A stretch of DNA of 64,000 bases. It comes from Cryomorphaceae bacterium BACL11 MAG-121001-bin54 (GTDB lineage: Bacteria > Bacteroidota > Bacteroidia > Flavobacteriales > BACL11). Both the position numbers and the translations under genes were made by a program. The stretch spans positions 281,508 through 345,507 of the forward strand of contig CAJJAH010000001.1 in NCBI GenBank assembly GCA_905182255.1. The letters are read 5' to 3'. How positions within the stretch are numbered: position 1 is the first letter of the stretch; every line of letters starts with the position of its first letter. Positions 8,910 to 18,048 of this stretch are shown piece after piece. The notes beneath the pieces are model-generated. The model saw only the letters and a list, made by a program, of their open reading frames with translations, made no database searches and was not told where the DNA came from.

Positions 8910-10439
8910 CTATAGTTCGCTATACTGAGTATTTATAACACTTTCAGTATTCTCAGGAGGAAATATCTTAGAAACAATATAACCTACTATCATTGCCAAG
9001 GCGAAAGAAGGGGCTAAAACATCTAACTCTTTTAAATAGGCGCCTATTCCTTCAATATTAGAAAATACGAACTTGAATAATATTACAGAAATAAATCCTG
9101 TTATCATAGAAGCAATAGCTCCCTTTTCAGAATATCCCCTCCAAAAAAGAGATAGAATAATCACAGGGCAGAAAGTGGCTGCAATTCCAGACCAACCAAA
9201 TATCATAATCCAAAAAACTTGCCTTTCAGGATACAAATTGTATAACAGAATGGCAATCCCCAAGGCAGCTAATGCCATCACAACAGTAACCATCCTAGAG
9301 AAATTTGTTAAATCCTCATCTTTTAAATCAGGCCTAAATATTTTCTGATAGAAGTCTCTAGTAATAGCGCTAGAAGCAAGAATAAGAAGAGAATCAATTG
9401 TTGACATAATTGCAGAAAGGACAATAGCAATAAATATTGCTACTAATATTGTAGGTAAAAACTCGTGGGTTATCATACTTAAAACATTTTCTCCCCCATT
9501 ACCTAATACTGATTCAGGATCCTGACCTTCTTTTGTGAAATAAATACGAGCTAGAATTCCAATTGTCACTGCAGCAGCATCTGTTAAAAGAGTAAAAAGA
9601 AGTGCAACCCATTTTCCTTTATCAATTTCTTTTTCACTTTTAATTGACATAAAACGAACATAAACTTGAGGAGAACCTAAGAAACCTAGTCCAATCATTG
9701 AGAAACCAAGAATTGTAAATAAATTCATCCATAAATCATCACTTCTCCCCATTATTTGAGTTAGAGTCGGGTCAATAGCATTCAACCCCTCAGTAATTCC
9801 AGCCCCATGATCCATTGAAAACCAGACAACAATAGGTAATAAAACTAATCCAAAGAACATTAAAATACCTTGAAACATATCTGACCAAACCGCAGCGACA
9901 AATCCACCAACAAAAATATAGAGAAGAACAATGCAAAAGCCAATTAGAGCACCAATTCGATAGTCAATATTAAGCATTGATTCAAAGGCAATTCCTGTTA
10001 CATCCATTTGAGAAGCAACATAAATAACAACAAAAACTACAAGTGTAGAAGCTGAAATAATTCTAAGTGTGTTGGTAGATGATTTAAAATGACTTTGAAG
10101 ATAATCAGGTATAGTAATAGCTTTGTATTTGTCAGACCAACTTTTAAATCTCTTAGCCATAAATTGCCAGGAAATATAAACCCCTAGTAATTCACCAACA
10201 ACAACCCAATATCCAGAATAACCAGCCATTGCCCCCATTCCTGTTAACCCAATTAACAACCAGCCAGACTCACCAGTTGCTCTAGCAGAAAAAGCAACTG
10301 CCCAGAAACCCATTTTCTTGCCACCTAAATAATAATCGCTCATACTTTTGACTCTACGAGAAGCAAGTATTCCAATCAAGAATAAAATAGCTACATAAAC
10401 ACCTAAAACGATAATTTTTGTAACAAAAGCACTATCCAC
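8910..10439 (-). CDS. Sodium:solute symporter, PutP-like (sodium/proline type)
   Basis: A 509-residue transporter of the SSS family with about 13 hydrophobic helices. The block ARATGESGWLLIGLTGMG near residue 50, followed by YWVVVGELLG, is characteristic of PutP sodium/proline symporters, so proline is the best guess for substrate. It starts with GTG (10437-10439); no ATG lies upstream in frame before the intergenic gap. No proline catabolism genes are adjacent, so substrate rests on similarity alone. Confidence 0.88.
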   Translation of the reverse strand: MDSAFVTKIIVLGVYVAILFLIGILASRRVKSMSDYYLGGKKMGFWAVAFSARATGESGWLLIGLTGMGAMAGYSGYWVVVGELLGVYISWQFMAKRFKSWSDKYKAITIPDYLQSHFKSSTNTLRIISASTLVVFVVIYVASQMDVTGIAFESMLNIDYRIGALIGFCIVLLYIFVGGFVAAVWSDMFQGILMFFGLVLLPIVVWFSMDHGAGITEGLNAIDPTLTQIMGRSDDLWMNLFTILGFSMIGLGFLGSPQVYVRFMSIKSEKEIDKGKWVALLFTLLTDAAAVTIGILARIYFTKEGQDPESVLGNGGENVLSMITHEFLPTILVAIFIAIVLSAIMSTIDSLLILASSAITRDFYQKIFRPDLKDEDLTNFSRMVTVVMALAALGIAILLYNLYPERQVFWIMIFGWSGIAATFCPVIILSLFWRGYSEKGAIASMITGFISVILFKFVFSNIEGIGAYLKELDVLAPSFALAMIVGYIVSKIFPPENTESVINTQYSEL

Positions 10440-10564
10440 AGTATTATAAATTTAAAGGTATTAGTATTTCACAAACTTACTTAATATTTTTGTAAAAAAG
10501 TTAGAATTCAAAGCCTTAAGACTAAATGAAAAATAAACTCACTCATTCATTGTAATTTATTTTT

Positions 10565-10572
10565 TATATTTG
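10565..10572 (+). promoter_or_regulatory. -7 promoter box TATATTTG for the small lysine-rich gene
   Basis: TATATTTG fits TAnnTTTG, 39 bases before the ATG at 10612. This supports the small downstream frame as an expressed gene. Confidence 0.5.
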
Positions 10573-10611
10573 TAGCTTTGACAAACTAAAGAAAAAAATT
10601 AAAAATATATC

Positions 10612-10710
10612 ATGGGAAAAGGACAAGATTCAAAGAAAAGCGTTAAAAAAGCACCTGCCAAAACTGCAAAAGAAAAAAAAGCAGAAAAAAGAGCTAAAAA
10701 AGCTAAATAA
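10612..10710 (+). CDS. Small lysine/alanine-rich basic protein (32 residues)
   Basis: Too short for the ORF track. The frame starts MGKGQDSKKSVKKAPAK and ends KKAEKRAKKAK, with about 14 lysines and no aromatic residues except none at all, so it is strongly basic. The promoter-like TATATTTG box upstream, a clean ATG and a stop before A/T-rich spacer support it. The MGKG start recalls the small ribosomal protein bS22/Thx, but the rest does not match what I know of Thx. It may be a nucleic-acid-binding peptide of the Bacteroidota lysine-rich type. Function unknown. Confidence 0.6.
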   Translation: MGKGQDSKKSVKKAPAKTAKEKKAEKRAKKAK

Positions 10711-10762
10711 AGATACATTTATTTTCAAGTTACTTGAAATTAGAAACTTAAGCCTAAATCAC

Positions 10763-10794
10763 AAAAAACACCTGTAAAAACGGTATTTTTTTCT
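10763..10794. terminator. Possible bidirectional terminator
   Basis: AAAAAACACC and GGTATTTTTT can pair with one mismatch around a nine-base loop, between the convergent lysine-rich gene and the ABC transporter gene. The stem is short in G/C, so this is tentative. Confidence 0.35.
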
Positions 10795-10811
10795 AATATA
10801 ATTAGGCTATT

Positions 10812-12548
10812 TTATATCCTACTCTGATAAGTAAACAAATCAAAGTATCTACCTTCACTCTCTATCAATTCAGTGTGATTACCTTGCTCTACAATTTTAC
10901 CATGTTCAATAACTAGTATTTGATTGGCTTGTCTAATAGTACTTAAACGGTGAGCAATAACAAAAGTAGTCCTCCCCTTCATAAGATCAGCTAAACTTTT
11001 CTGTATTAAAGATTCACTTTCTGTATCAAGATTAGATGTTGCTTCATCTAAAATTAAAATCCTAGGATTAGCTAATACAGCTCTAGCAATTGCAATTCTC
11101 TGTCTTTGACCCCCTGAAAGCTTCACCCCTCTTTCTCCTATTAAGGTATCTAAACCATCATCAAAACGGTCTGTAAACTCATCAACATATGCGGATTTAA
11201 CAGCATCTAAAACTTGACTTTCACTTGCGTTAGGTCGCGGGAAAAGTATATTTTCCCTTATGGTTCCTTCAAACAGGAAATCATCTTGTAAGACAACCCC
11301 AAGCTGACTCCTAAATGAATTTAAGCTTACTTTTGAAATATCATTTCCATCAATTAAGATAATGCCTGAATCTGGACTAATAAAACTAGCTACCAAACTT
11401 GCAAGAGTTGATTTACCCGAACCAGAGGAACCCACTAAGGCTGTAACCGAACCTTTATTAGCTTTAAAACTAATGTTACGTACAACTTCTTTCCCTTTTT
11501 CATAAGAAAAAGAAACATCCTTAAAATCTATGTCTCCAACAATCTTATCGAGCTCAATAGTTCTCATTTTATCATCTGATTCGGATTGTATGCTCATTAT
11601 TTCTTCTGTTCTATCCAAGCCTGCAAATGCTTCTGTAAGTTGGCTGCCAATATTACTCATCTGAATAATAGGAGCAATCATAAAACCTAGCAATAAAGTA
11701 AAGGCTAAAAAATCACCAGTAGATAATGTCCCTTCAATAATCATAGCGCCTCCCATACCCATAATTCCAACTGATGATAATCCTAACAAAAAAGCAGATG
11801 AACTCGTCATAATTGCTGTTGCTGTCAAACTTTTTTTTACGTTCTGAAATAAACGATCTACACCTTTTTCAAAACTAAGATTCTCTTGCTCTTCAGCATT
11901 AAAACCCTTTATTACTCTAACCCCATTTAAAGTTTCAGTTAATCTACCCTTAACCTCTGCATTTATCATTCCTCTCTTTCTAAAGATAGGACGGATGTAC
12001 CCAAATGCTTTTAAAGCAATAATAGCAAATAAGAATACTGGTGCAAGAACAAATAAGGTCATTTTCCCACTAATATTAATTAATAATACTAGAGAAATAA
12101 TTGCAGTAACTGTCCCTCCGAACAATTGAACTAAGCCTGTACCAATGAGGTTACGCACACCCTCTACATCGCTCATTATTCTAGAAACTAAAGCTCCTGA
12201 TTTATTATTATCAAAATAGGAGATAGGTAAGGAGAGTACTTGTTTCTGTACTTTCGCTCTTAACTTAGAAATTAATAATTGCGCTTCAACGCTTAACAAC
12301 CTTGTTAAAGCAAAAGAGGTAATAGCTTGAATTAAAATAGCTCCAGAAACAATTAGCACCATACTCATTAAAGCATCCAAATCTTTATTAGGGATTATTT
12401 CATCTAATAATTCTTTGCTTTTTAAGGGCAGAACTAAACTTGCCAAACGGCTAATTACAATAAGAACCAAGCCAACAGACACAATTCCTTTCCTAGGCCA
12501 AATAAACTCCTTAAAAGCCTGCATAACATTTACCTTCTTCTTTTCCAT
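10812..12548 (-). CDS. ABC exporter, fused permease and ATPase (MsbA/BmrA type)
   Basis: A 578-residue half-transporter. The first 320 residues form a six-helix ABC type-1 membrane domain; the rest is the nucleotide-binding domain with Walker A GSSGSGKS (about 373), Q-loop region VLQDDFLFEGTI, signature LSGGQRQRIAIARA (about 476), Walker B ILILDEA and switch IAHRLSTI. It would act as a homodimer exporting lipid, peptide or drug. Lipid A core flipping (MsbA) is possible because exporters of this kind serve that role in Bacteroidota, but there is no direct evidence. It follows the CotH-type gene by 45 bases and may share a transcript. Confidence 0.9.
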   Translation of the reverse strand: MEKKKVNVMQAFKEFIWPRKGIVSVGLVLIVISRLASLVLPLKSKELLDEIIPNKDLDALMSMVLIVSGAILIQAITSFALTRLLSVEAQLLISKLRAKVQKQVLSLPISYFDNNKSGALVSRIMSDVEGVRNLIGTGLVQLFGGTVTAIISLVLLINISGKMTLFVLAPVFLFAIIALKAFGYIRPIFRKRGMINAEVKGRLTETLNGVRVIKGFNAEEQENLSFEKGVDRLFQNVKKSLTATAIMTSSSAFLLGLSSVGIMGMGGAMIIEGTLSTGDFLAFTLLLGFMIAPIIQMSNIGSQLTEAFAGLDRTEEIMSIQSESDDKMRTIELDKIVGDIDFKDVSFSYEKGKEVVRNISFKANKGSVTALVGSSGSGKSTLASLVASFISPDSGIILIDGNDISKVSLNSFRSQLGVVLQDDFLFEGTIRENILFPRPNASESQVLDAVKSAYVDEFTDRFDDGLDTLIGERGVKLSGGQRQRIAIARAVLANPRILILDEATSNLDTESESLIQKSLADLMKGRTTFVIAHRLSTIRQANQILVIEHGKIVEQGNHTELIESEGRYFDLFTYQSRI

Positions 12549-12593
12549 TTATTAATTTTAGAAATACCTTTACAAAGGATTTTAAATTTTTAT

Positions 12594-14366
12594 TTATTTT
12601 ACAATAAATCGTTTTTCTACATTTCCATCACTGTAAATATATAATAAAGGTATATTATGAGTTGGTGTAATTGTCCGACCTAAGATATCAGTAATTTTAA
12701 TAAGGACTGGATTTTCAGTAAAAGTAGACTCCAGGATACTTGTTGCTGGAGAATAAGTATAGAACTCATACTCTGCTCTTTGTGGGTTAAGCTTTATAGC
12801 ATCACTATTCTCTGATCTAATATAGAATTTCACCTCTAATCCAATAGACTGAAATGGTGGTATTACTGAGTAAACACCATCATTTGCAACTATGTCTCCA
12901 TTTGTACCATCGTCTAGCATTGTAAAAGATTGAAATTTTGAATTATACTCACTTGTTGTAGCCATCAACTCTACAGAATTAGCATTAGATACCTCAGCAG
13001 TTATCAAATTAGTATTTAGCATTACATTATTAATTATAGGTGAGACTAAAGAAATTTCTGGATGATTAAGAAGATATTGTTTTCTCTCGTTTATTGTACT
13101 CAATATCCCCCCAAAACCCCAACCTGTCCATAATGGATTATTTACATTACTATAATAATCACCCATTGAAAAAGCCTTATTATAATCTTGTAATGCTGCA
13201 TTATATGCTAATGATTGTAAATTGTCAATATTAGTGCTTATAGCACTTGTATCTAATGACTCTTCAATTATAGTATTGATATGTGCAGTATATATTTTTC
13301 TATAGTGTGTGTTGTTTAATAATTTATATAACAAAGGTCTTTCTTCCCAGGGCTGAGTTACCCCGCCTAATGAAGGTCCAGTAAAATACGGATCATATTC
13401 ATATATGTTAGAAGGACTCCAAAAATCAAATCCCATAATTGCTCCTGAAAAACTATTATCAAGATCCCAGGGAATCATTTGAAACAATCCATCTTTGGTT
13501 TGATATAAATAATAATTATGAATGTAATAAGTATTATAACAATCTAAGTTCTGAATTACCTGATTGACAGCAAATGCCCAAAGTGTTCTATCTACATTTA
13601 AAACACTATCTATATTTTGAAAATCTAAATCAATAACTTTTACAAGGTTAACTAGTTCTTCCCATCCCTGAGTAGATTTCATATCATAACTGTCATAATA
13701 CAAAGTTGTATCATCACCCATATAATACAAATTAGGAGGCATTGCAGAAGGTGCACCAGATGTATCACAAAATCTATCAATATTGTCACATTTAAATAAT
13801 GGACCTGATTTTTCATCAAAGTGCTTTTTAAGAAATTGCTTGTTTATTGATTCATCATTAACATAAAGCCCCAGATAATTACCTTGCACATTTAGCTTTA
13901 ATAAATTAGACTCTCCTGTTGGTAAATATTTCCTGTAAATATTACTACTTACAATCTGCTTTACAAATGTAGGATCCATCCATGCATTTGCTAATTTCAT
14001 TTTATTATACCCCAACAACTGTTGCTCCTCAATAAAATAGTTCATGTCAATGTTGTACGGAACTTTAGGATTTAAATTATCATTTGGAAGACAAAATGTA
14101 GAATTTCCTTTATAGCGCACTCCAACACTATCATAAACAGTGCCATTTAATGTTAATTTAGCAGGAATTCTTTCACTTGGTGAATAGAACCATGAATTTA
14201 CTAAGTAATTATGATAATTTTGATTATCAAATTCCAAATCAATAATTCTAATAGAATCTTCATCAAAAATACCTCCAGGACTATCATATAAAACTTGAGG
14301 ATTGTACACACTTTGAGCTGAAAGAACAAAAGGGCAAACAAAAAAAAGAAAGGTGTATTTTTTCAT
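12594..14366 (-). CDS. CotH kinase family secreted protein with T9SS-type tail
   Basis: A 590-residue exported protein. A signal peptide (MKKYTFLFFVCPFVLSAQ) precedes the CotH domain: VRYKGNST near 85, VPYNIDMNYF, KLANAWMDPT and IPWDLDNSFSG near 298, where the Asp-containing block corresponds to the metal-binding site of CotH protein kinases. The C-terminus has a beta-rich module and ends with VLIKITDILGRT...RFIVK, resembling a T9SS sorting domain, so the protein is probably surface exposed or secreted. CotH proteins phosphorylate spore-coat proteins in Bacillus; the target here is unknown. Confidence 0.85.
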   Translation of the reverse strand: MKKYTFLFFVCPFVLSAQSVYNPQVLYDSPGGIFDEDSIRIIDLEFDNQNYHNYLVNSWFYSPSERIPAKLTLNGTVYDSVGVRYKGNSTFCLPNDNLNPKVPYNIDMNYFIEEQQLLGYNKMKLANAWMDPTFVKQIVSSNIYRKYLPTGESNLLKLNVQGNYLGLYVNDESINKQFLKKHFDEKSGPLFKCDNIDRFCDTSGAPSAMPPNLYYMGDDTTLYYDSYDMKSTQGWEELVNLVKVIDLDFQNIDSVLNVDRTLWAFAVNQVIQNLDCYNTYYIHNYYLYQTKDGLFQMIPWDLDNSFSGAIMGFDFWSPSNIYEYDPYFTGPSLGGVTQPWEERPLLYKLLNNTHYRKIYTAHINTIIEESLDTSAISTNIDNLQSLAYNAALQDYNKAFSMGDYYSNVNNPLWTGWGFGGILSTINERKQYLLNHPEISLVSPIINNVMLNTNLITAEVSNANSVELMATTSEYNSKFQSFTMLDDGTNGDIVANDGVYSVIPPFQSIGLEVKFYIRSENSDAIKLNPQRAEYEFYTYSPATSILESTFTENPVLIKITDILGRTITPTHNIPLLYIYSDGNVEKRFIVK

Positions 14367-14375
14367 TTTGCGAAT

Positions 14376-15182
14376 TTAGGAAAATAAACTGTTGTCAAAC
14401 AAATGACCTGATTTTTTAAAAAGTAGCTTCACTGCCTTCCTGCCTTTTTTTCCTAAGGAAATAGAATAATCATTAACATATAAAGCTATATGAGCATCCA
14501 CAACTTTCTTTTCCATTTCTTGCGCATGACACTTTACAAAATTATTAGAACTACTTGGATTTTTAAATGCATACTCCACTGACTTTCTAATTACCCTTTC
14601 TATTTTCTTTTGCTCTGATAAAGGCAACTCTCTTTTCACTACAATACCACCTAGTGGAATGGGTAGGTCCGTTTCTTTTTCCCAAAACTCACCTAAATCA
14701 ATTACCTTTTTTAAACCTTTATCTTTGTAGGTGAATCTGTTCTCGTGAATAATAAGCCCTGCATCTACTTTTCCTTCAAGTACCTGATTTTCAATTTTAG
14801 AAAAAATTGTTTCAACTTTATTTTGATTTTTAGGAAAAGCAATATTTAACAACATATTGGCAGTCGTATATTTTCCAGGAATAGCAATCTTACTCTCCAT
14901 GTTTAAAATAGTATTTGGCTTCTTAATAAGTATAGGGCCACAATTATTTCCTAGTGCAGAGCCACTATCCAAAAGAACATAATCCCTTACACAATGTGTA
15001 AAAGCATTATAACTAAGTTTTGTAATATCTAGTTTTCCTTGAAAAGCCCACTTATTTAATTGCTCTACATCAGCAAAAACAACATCAAATATTAACCCTT
15101 CGGTATCAATTTTATGATGAACAAGTGCATCAAAAATGAAAGTATCATTTGGACAAGGAGAAAAACCTAAAGTTAAGTTCAT
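14376..15182 (-). CDS. mqnD: 1,4-dihydroxy-6-naphthoate synthase (futalosine pathway)
   Basis: MqnD converts cyclic de-hypoxanthinyl futalosine to 1,4-dihydroxy-6-naphthoate on the way to menaquinone. The 268-residue protein begins LTLGFSPCPNDTFIFDAL, with LDITKLSYNAF near 55 and GNNCGPILI near 80, all hallmarks of MqnD, a periplasmic-binding-protein-like fold that acts in the cytoplasm. Its start overlaps the stop of mqnB by four bases (ATGA), so the two are translationally coupled. The other futalosine genes (mqnA, C, E) are not in this window. Confidence 0.93.
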   Translation of the reverse strand: MNLTLGFSPCPNDTFIFDALVHHKIDTEGLIFDVVFADVEQLNKWAFQGKLDITKLSYNAFTHCVRDYVLLDSGSALGNNCGPILIKKPNTILNMESKIAIPGKYTTANMLLNIAFPKNQNKVETIFSKIENQVLEGKVDAGLIIHENRFTYKDKGLKKVIDLGEFWEKETDLPIPLGGIVVKRELPLSEQKKIERVIRKSVEYAFKNPSSSNNFVKCHAQEMEKKVVDAHIALYVNDYSISLGKKGRKAVKLLFKKSGHLFDNSLFS

Positions 15183-15757
15183 AGTCCCATAATTATTTTA
15201 GCTACTTGATTATTTAAATTATGAATTGCTAAGGGCATATTCCAATTTGCTTTATTTCGCTTTTCCACATTATTAGAAATCGCTCTTATCTGAACGCAAG
15301 AAACTCCAAATTCGTTACAGACTTTAAAAATAGATGCCCCTTCCATACTTTCGACATCAACATTTAGTCTATTAACAATTTTATTTATTGACTGATCATT
15401 TCCATGAACGGTATTCACGGTAATTCCTTTCACTTTTTGTAGAGCAGTCCTACTTTCTACCCTATATTTAGTCACTATATCAGATTCAGAAAACAATCCA
15501 AAATCATTTCCATTTTCAAAACCTAATTCTGAAAAATTATCTTCCACTACCTCAACAACATCACCTATCATATAATCTTTAGAAAAAGAACCAGCAACAC
15601 CCATATTAATCACTAAATGGTATTTATTTCGAGATAACTCTTTAGTAACTTGAATAGATGTATTAACCATTCCCATTCCTGTAATAAGTATCTTGCAATC
15701 CTTAAATTTATCTTTCATAACTTCCTGATGAGTCGCCACAACCAATAGTATCTTCAT
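15179..15757 (-). CDS. mqnB: Futalosine hydrolase
   Basis: MqnB cleaves futalosine, releasing hypoxanthine and dehypoxanthine futalosine. The 192-residue protein has the purine nucleoside phosphorylase fold: INMGVAGSF near 50, [12 protein letters not shown] near 136 (substrate-binding Glu) and [23 protein letters not shown], a block specific to futalosine hydrolases. It overlaps mqnD. The ATG lies only four bases from a TACATTTG promoter box, suggesting a leaderless mRNA. The promoter is back to back with that of folE. Confidence 0.93.
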   Translation of the reverse strand: MKILLVVATHQEVMKDKFKDCKILITGMGMVNTSIQVTKELSRNKYHLVINMGVAGSFSKDYMIGDVVEVVEDNFSELGFENGNDFGLFSESDIVTKYRVESRTALQKVKGITVNTVHGNDQSINKIVNRLNVDVESMEGASIFKVCNEFGVSCVQIRAISNNVEKRNKANWNMPLAIHNLNNQVAKIIMGL

Positions 15758-15761
15758 TTGG

Positions 15762-15769
15762 CAAATGTA
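15762..15769 (-). promoter_or_regulatory. -7 promoter box TACATTTG for mqnB-mqnD
   Basis: TACATTTG on the minus strand fits TAnnTTTG and is separated from the mqnB ATG by four bases. It overlaps the upstream region of the divergent folE promoter. Confidence 0.6.
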
Positions 15770-15785
15770 CCAAAAGAAAAGGTAG

Positions 15786-15793
15786 TATATTTG
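15786..15793 (+). promoter_or_regulatory. -7 promoter box TATATTTG for folE
   Basis: TATATTTG fits TAnnTTTG, 18 bases before the ATG at 15812. It lies inside the longer ORF of the track, which argues against the earlier start. Confidence 0.6.
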
Positions 15794-15811
15794 CAGACTA
15801 TTTATAAAAAT

Positions 15812-16375
15812 ATGAGTGATAATTATAATAAGAAAATAGCCGATAATATTCGATCGGTTTTATCAGAAATTGGAGAAAATCCAAAAAGAGAAGGCCTTTT
15901 AAAGACACCTGAACGGGTTGCAAAATCCATGGATTTTTTAACTAATGGCTATCAAAAAGACCCTACTGAAATATTAAAATCAGCCATGTTTGCTCAAGAC
16001 TACAGCCAAATGGTATTGGTAAAAGATATCGAACTTTATTCATTGTGCGAACATCATATGTTACCTTTTTTTGGAAAAGCTCACATTGCATATATCCCAA
16101 ACGGCCATATTGTTGGATTAAGTAAAATACCAAGAATTGTAGATGTCTTTTCTAGAAGATTGCAAGTTCAAGAACGATTAACTGATCAAATAAAAGATTG
16201 CTTGCAAGATACTTTAAATCCTAAAGGAGTAGCAATAGTAATTGAAGCACAACATCTTTGCATGCAAATGCGAGGTGTCCAAAAACAACATTCATCTACA
16301 ACAACATCTGCTTTTTCAGGAATATTTATGTCTGATGAAAAGACAAGAGCAGAGTTTATGAATTTAATAAAATAA
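15812..16375 (+). CDS. folE: GTP cyclohydrolase I
   Basis: FolE converts GTP to 7,8-dihydroneopterin triphosphate, the first step of folate synthesis. The protein of 187 residues carries [13 protein letters not shown], the zinc-site region [42 protein letters not shown] and the second zinc Cys in [24 protein letters not shown] place the start at ATG 15812 (MSDNYNKK), because the ORF track's ATG at 15758 lies upstream of the TATATTTG promoter box. Length fits the family. fabD follows 56 bases downstream. folK and folA lie elsewhere in the window. Confidence 0.95.
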   Translation: MSDNYNKKIADNIRSVLSEIGENPKREGLLKTPERVAKSMDFLTNGYQKDPTEILKSAMFAQDYSQMVLVKDIELYSLCEHHMLPFFGKAHIAYIPNGHIVGLSKIPRIVDVFSRRLQVQERLTDQIKDCLQDTLNPKGVAIVIEAQHLCMQMRGVQKQHSSTTTSAFSGIFMSDEKTRAEFMNLIK

Positions 16376-16431
16376 GTTTTGTTATTGAAATATTTAATTT
16401 CAAACTAAAACCAACAACTAAAAAACTAACT

Positions 16432-17313
16432 ATGAAAGCATATGTGTTTCCTGGACAAGGAGCCCAATTTCCTGGAATGGGGAAAGATTTATATGAGACA
16501 TCAGCTGAGGCAAGACAGCTATTTGAAAAAGCAAATGAAATTTTAGGATTCTCAATTACCAACATTATGTTTGGTGAAGATGCTGAAGCATTAAAACAAA
16601 CCAAAGTAACCCAACCAGCAATTTTCTTGCACTCTGTAGTATTAGCTAAAGTACTTGGAGATTCATTTGAAGCAGAAATGGTTGCAGGGCATTCTTTGGG
16701 TGAATTTTCAGCTTTAGTTGCTGCAGGCTATTTATCATTTGAAGATGGATTAAAATTAGTATCCGAAAGAGCAAAAGCTATGCAAAAAGCATGTGAACAA
16801 AACCCATCAACTATGGCCGCTGTTTTAGGTTTAGAAAATGAATTGGTTGAAAATATCTGCAAAGAAATTAAAGAAATAGTTGTGCCTGCAAACTATAACT
16901 GTCCTGGTCAATTGGTGATTTCTGGAAGTAATAAAGGAGTAGATATTGCCTGTGTAAAACTAATAGAAGCTGGAGCAAGAAGAGCGATTAAATTACCTGT
17001 GGGAGGAGCATTTCACTCTCCACTTATGGAACCTGCTAGAGCAGAATTAGAAAAAGCAATTGACTCAACTAATTTTTCTAATGGAATTTGTCCTATATAT
17101 CAGAATGTAACAGCAACAGCTATTACTAATCCTGAAGAAATTAAAGTGAATTTAAAAAAACAACTTACTGCATCTGTACTTTGGACCCAAACTATGCAAC
17201 AGATGATTTCTGATGGTTTATCCTATGTAACTGAAGTAGGCCCAGGAAAAGTATTACAAGGTTTATTTAAAAAAGTTGATAGAAAGTTAGATACTCAAAG
17301 TGCTAGCTTATAG
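16432..17313 (+). CDS. fabD: Malonyl-CoA:ACP transacylase
   Basis: FabD transfers malonyl from CoA to acyl carrier protein for fatty acid synthesis. The 293-residue protein has the N-terminal FPGQGAQFPGMG, the catalytic serine in GHSLGEFSALVAAG (about residue 86), the Arg of SERAKAMQKA and the catalytic His in GGAFHSPLM (about 198). Length is typical. The last six bases overlap the convergent capsule phosphatase gene. Confidence 0.96.
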   Translation: MKAYVFPGQGAQFPGMGKDLYETSAEARQLFEKANEILGFSITNIMFGEDAEALKQTKVTQPAIFLHSVVLAKVLGDSFEAEMVAGHSLGEFSALVAAGYLSFEDGLKLVSERAKAMQKACEQNPSTMAAVLGLENELVENICKEIKEIVVPANYNCPGQLVISGSNKGVDIACVKLIEAGARRAIKLPVGGAFHSPLMEPARAELEKAIDSTNFSNGICPIYQNVTATAITNPEEIKVNLKKQLTASVLWTQTMQQMISDGLSYVTEVGPGKVLQGLFKKVDRKLDTQSASL

Positions 17314-18045
17314 ATGAGTGTTTAGTAGTTTTTCGCTATTTACTAAATTATGCCAGGCTTTTTGAGTTTGGCATTTTTTATAAAGTTCAGCATGATTCAA
17401 ATTATGACAATCAGTTCCTACCAGACCTACCATATCTGCATCAATTAAAGATTCTGTTTTTTTCTTTACTTGAGGTGAATAATAACCAATTAACGAAAGA
17501 AAATTAATTTGCAAAATTACTCCTCTAGTTATAAATTCTTTATAATCTTCCATTGTATAATAATTATATCTTTCAGGGTGTGCTAATACTACTTTGTATC
17601 CCTCTAATTGCAATTTAAAAATAATATCAAAAAGATTTATAGGTGCTTGAATGAAAGAAAGTTCCACCAAAATATAATTATCACCAAAAGTTAGGAATTT
17701 TTCCTTCCCTATCTTCTGTTCAAAATCATAATCAATATAGTACTCAGCTACAGCATCTATTTCCATGTTTATGTTAAGTACTTTCAGTTCTTTACGAATA
17801 TCAGCTAGTCCTTTCAATATTATTTCAGAAGAATTTTGATAGAAATCACTCATCACATGAGGACTAGTAATTATCTTTTCAAAACCCAAATCCTTCATCT
17901 TTTTTATTAATGCTATTGTAGTTTCCATGTTAGGAGAGCCATCATCAATACCTGGAATTAAATGTGAATGGATATCTGTTTTTAAAACAGAAAAATCAAG
18001 TGGATCGCACTCCTTTACCTTCTTTTTTAAAAACCATTTTAACAT
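17308..18045 (-). CDS. CpsB/CapC-family tyrosine-protein phosphatase (PHP domain)
   Basis: A 245-residue metal-dependent PHP-fold phosphatase. Metal ligands sit in DIHSHLIPGIDDG near residue 24, ITSPHVMSDFYQN near 60, LAHPERYNYY near 155 and VGTDCHN near 212. In Gram-positives such enzymes (CpsB, YwqE) dephosphorylate the tyrosine kinase that governs capsule polymerisation; in Bacteroidota they usually sit in polysaccharide clusters, consistent with rfbB three bases upstream. No signal peptide, so cytoplasmic. No tyrosine kinase or Wza-type exporter is visible in the window. Confidence 0.88.
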   Translation of the reverse strand: MLKWFLKKKVKECDPLDFSVLKTDIHSHLIPGIDDGSPNMETTIALIKKMKDLGFEKIITSPHVMSDFYQNSSEIILKGLADIRKELKVLNINMEIDAVAEYYIDYDFEQKIGKEKFLTFGDNYILVELSFIQAPINLFDIIFKLQLEGYKVVLAHPERYNYYTMEDYKEFITRGVILQINFLSLIGYYSPQVKKKTESLIDADMVGLVGTDCHNLNHAELYKKCQTQKAWHNLVNSEKLLNTHL

Positions 18046-18048
18046 AAC

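Noticed and set aside
15758-15811. Longer folE start ([13 protein letters not shown]...) in the ORF track
   Set aside because: It would lie across the folE promoter box; the ATG at 15812 is preferred.
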